From: Azorinus chamasolen
Lineage: Eukaryota; Mollusca; Bivalvia; Cardiida; Solecurtidae
Length of the DNA stretch: 64,000 nucleotides
Direction: 5' to 3'
Assembly (NCBI GenBank): GCA_963576725.1
Contig: OY755237.1
Span: 54,659,805-54,723,804 of the forward strand
Within the stretch, counting starts at the first letter, position 1, and each line of letters starts with the position of its first letter. The notes under the pieces were generated by a model. The model saw only the letters and a list, made by a program, of their open reading frames with translations. It searched no databases and had not been told where the DNA came from. Of the stretch, positions 53,301 to 56,300 are shown piece after piece. A program made the translations under genes and the position numbers.

Positions 53301-56300
53301 TAATGCTGAAAAATGTTTAACTATGTTGCTGTTGTTTTTTTCAGTACTTTTTACCACCTCTTATTACTGTAGACAAAATGTAGTTGTTTTTCTACTGAGA
53401 GCAAGTTAAAAGTGTTGTACATAATGTCAAGACATTATATTATACATATAAAACATTCATTGGTTACAAATATCTCTGCAGTATATCTACAGGTCATGCA
53501 TAAAATGTCTATTTTTGTAGTGTCCGTAGCCCCATATTACACAACCTTGTTATTTTGTTATGTATCATAATATTATAATGTTATTTATTGTGTATATTCA
53601 GATGACTGTATGCAACAGTCCACAGGCATATTTGTCTCATGGTGTGAAGACAACCTTGACTAAGGGGAATAGAATTATGCCTGTAGGCGTGTAGTGTCCG
53701 TAGCCCCCAAAAATATGGCCCAAATAAACTGAAAATATGATATCTTTCCATTGGTTGTTTCTGGAAATCTACATATTTACAATAATTTTATTGATATACA
53801 ATAGATAATATGATTTAATTTGTTATCCTGCAGTGCTGCTACATTTTACTGATGGTTAAAGAAAAAAATTCATGTTACCTCGGCATATTTATTAGAATTA
53901 TTTCCTAGATGAAGGGCTACAGAGCATATTTATGTTTTATTAAGACTGTCCAAGTCTATCCAAATCAATAATAAGTAATTAAGTAGCTGTCATAACTCAC
54001 ATGTATTCATTATACACTATGCAGGTAACTTCACCTTGAGGGGCTACGGACTCTACAGAATAGCATAACGGTCAATGTATTGCAACATGTATCAGTCTAT
54101 TTGCAGTTAAATGTATTTGTTTCTGACTACTTTTTGTGTAATTCAAAGGTAATCACTTTGATTTAAACTGTGTTTTCATAAATGTTGGCAGTTAATTTTA
54201 AAGAGTTATCACAAGTTTAATATCAGTTTTGAGTATTTTAAATGTTTGCTGTTGAACTATGTTTCAGTATAAACTAAATTTATCAAAAACAAATTTTCTT
54301 GATCCACAAAAAGTTAAAGGCTTGCATCATTTTTAATAATATTTCAATGATTTACTGGTCAAAGCTATCTGTGCCATTATGTAGTGTCCGTAGGCCTTTT
54401 GGGATTTGTAAAAATAACACTTGAAACAAGTAAAGATGCTGTCCAGATGGTAGTCTTTCATATTAATATTATTTAGTAACTATTGTATTTCACAATTGAA
54501 CAGTAACATAATCATTTTGACAAGTTATTGAATTTTGTTAGTGTTGTTTTAGGTGTTTAACAGTTTTCTGTTCCAAGTATTTGGAAAATAAACAAGAGGG
54601 CCATGATGGCCCTAAATCGCTCACCTAGTTACTATAGACATATGCATACACTGTATTTCTATGTAAAAATAAGTCAGCTTCATATTGGGGCAAAAAGGAA
54701 AAGAAGGGCCATCATTTTAGGCTTGGAGTTTAAAATTTGAACAATCTAAATAAAGGAACATTAGATGATGCTTCATATAAGTTTCAAAGTTCCGGGCCTT
54801 ACAAGTTCACAGAAGATTTTAAAGATTTTCCTAGGAAAAACTGATAAGCCAGGGGCAGGGTCATTTTGGTACATGTAGAAAACCATTAGATGATAATACA
54901 TACCAAATTTCAAAGGTCTATGTCTTACAGTTTAGGAGAAGATGATTTTCAAAGATTTTCCTATCAAAAACTGATAAGCCCCGGGGCGGGGCCATTTTTG
55001 GTCCGGAGGTCATAGTTTTAACAATCTTTGTAGAGGACCATTAGATGATGGTACATACCAAATATCAAAGGTCTACGCCTTACGGTTTCAGAGAAGAATA
55101 TTTTTAAAGATTTTCCGATGAAAAACTGATAAGCCCCGGGCCGGGGCCATTTTTTGGTCAAGGGGTCATAATTTAAACATTCTTTGTAGAGGACCATTAG
55201 ATAATGCTACATACCAAATATCAATGGTCTAGGCCTTACGGTTTCAGAGAAGATTCTTAAAGATTTTCCAATGAAAAACTGATAAGCCCCAGGGCGGGGC
55301 CATTTTTGGTCCGGGGTCATAATTTGAACAAACTTTGTAGAGGACCATTAGATGATGCTACATACCAAATACCAAAGATCTAGGCCTAACGGTTTCAGAG
55401 AAGAAGATTTTTAAAGATTTTCCTATGAAAAACTGATAAGCCCTTGGGCGGGGCCATTGTTGGTCCGGGGGTCATAATTTGAACAAACTTTGTAGAGGAC
55501 CATTAGATGATGCTACATACCAAATATCAAAGGTCTAGGCCTTACGGTTTCAGAGGAGAAGATTTTTAAAGATTTTCCTAAGAAAAACTGATAAGCCCCA
55601 GGGCGGGGCCATTTTTGGTCCAGGGGACATACTTTGAACAAACTTTGCACAGGACCATTAAGATGATGCTACATACCAAATATCAAAGCTCTAGGCTTTG
55701 TGGTTTCAGAGAAGAAGATTTTTAAGTAAATTGTTGATGACGGACGACGCACATACGCATGACGCTGGAGCCAGCCCCCTCACAATACCTCACCTGGCAC
55801 GTTGTGCCAGGTTAGCTAAAAAGTATAAATAATAATACTTGTATTGAAAAATGTTTTAAATGGTACCTCAATGTCACTAAGCTCTGAAAGTTAATGACTT
55901 TTGCCAACTTTATGCCATATAAATTCTCTTGATTGAGCTTTGTTGTAAGCTCTCAATTTGTAGTGTCCGTAGGCCTTTAACGGTCTATGCCATGCCATGT
56001 GTATTACAGACACATTCATAGAAACAATCCAATGAAACTTTTCTGTCATGAAAAGGACACCATGAACTCATGCAAGAGAATGAAAAAGTAATGCTGTGGT
56101 CTTGCTTTATGGCATAATCCTAAAGGCAAATTAATGGTTCAGGTTCTATTAAACATATAACTAATTTTACGCGAAAAAAAGTTACTAATAAACTTTCTTA
56201 ACTGTTCCCTTACATTGACATGTTGACACGATACACTGAAGATACTTTTTATGCACTTTGTTTGCTGTAAAGATTAGTATTAGATTTCAAACAAAGCATG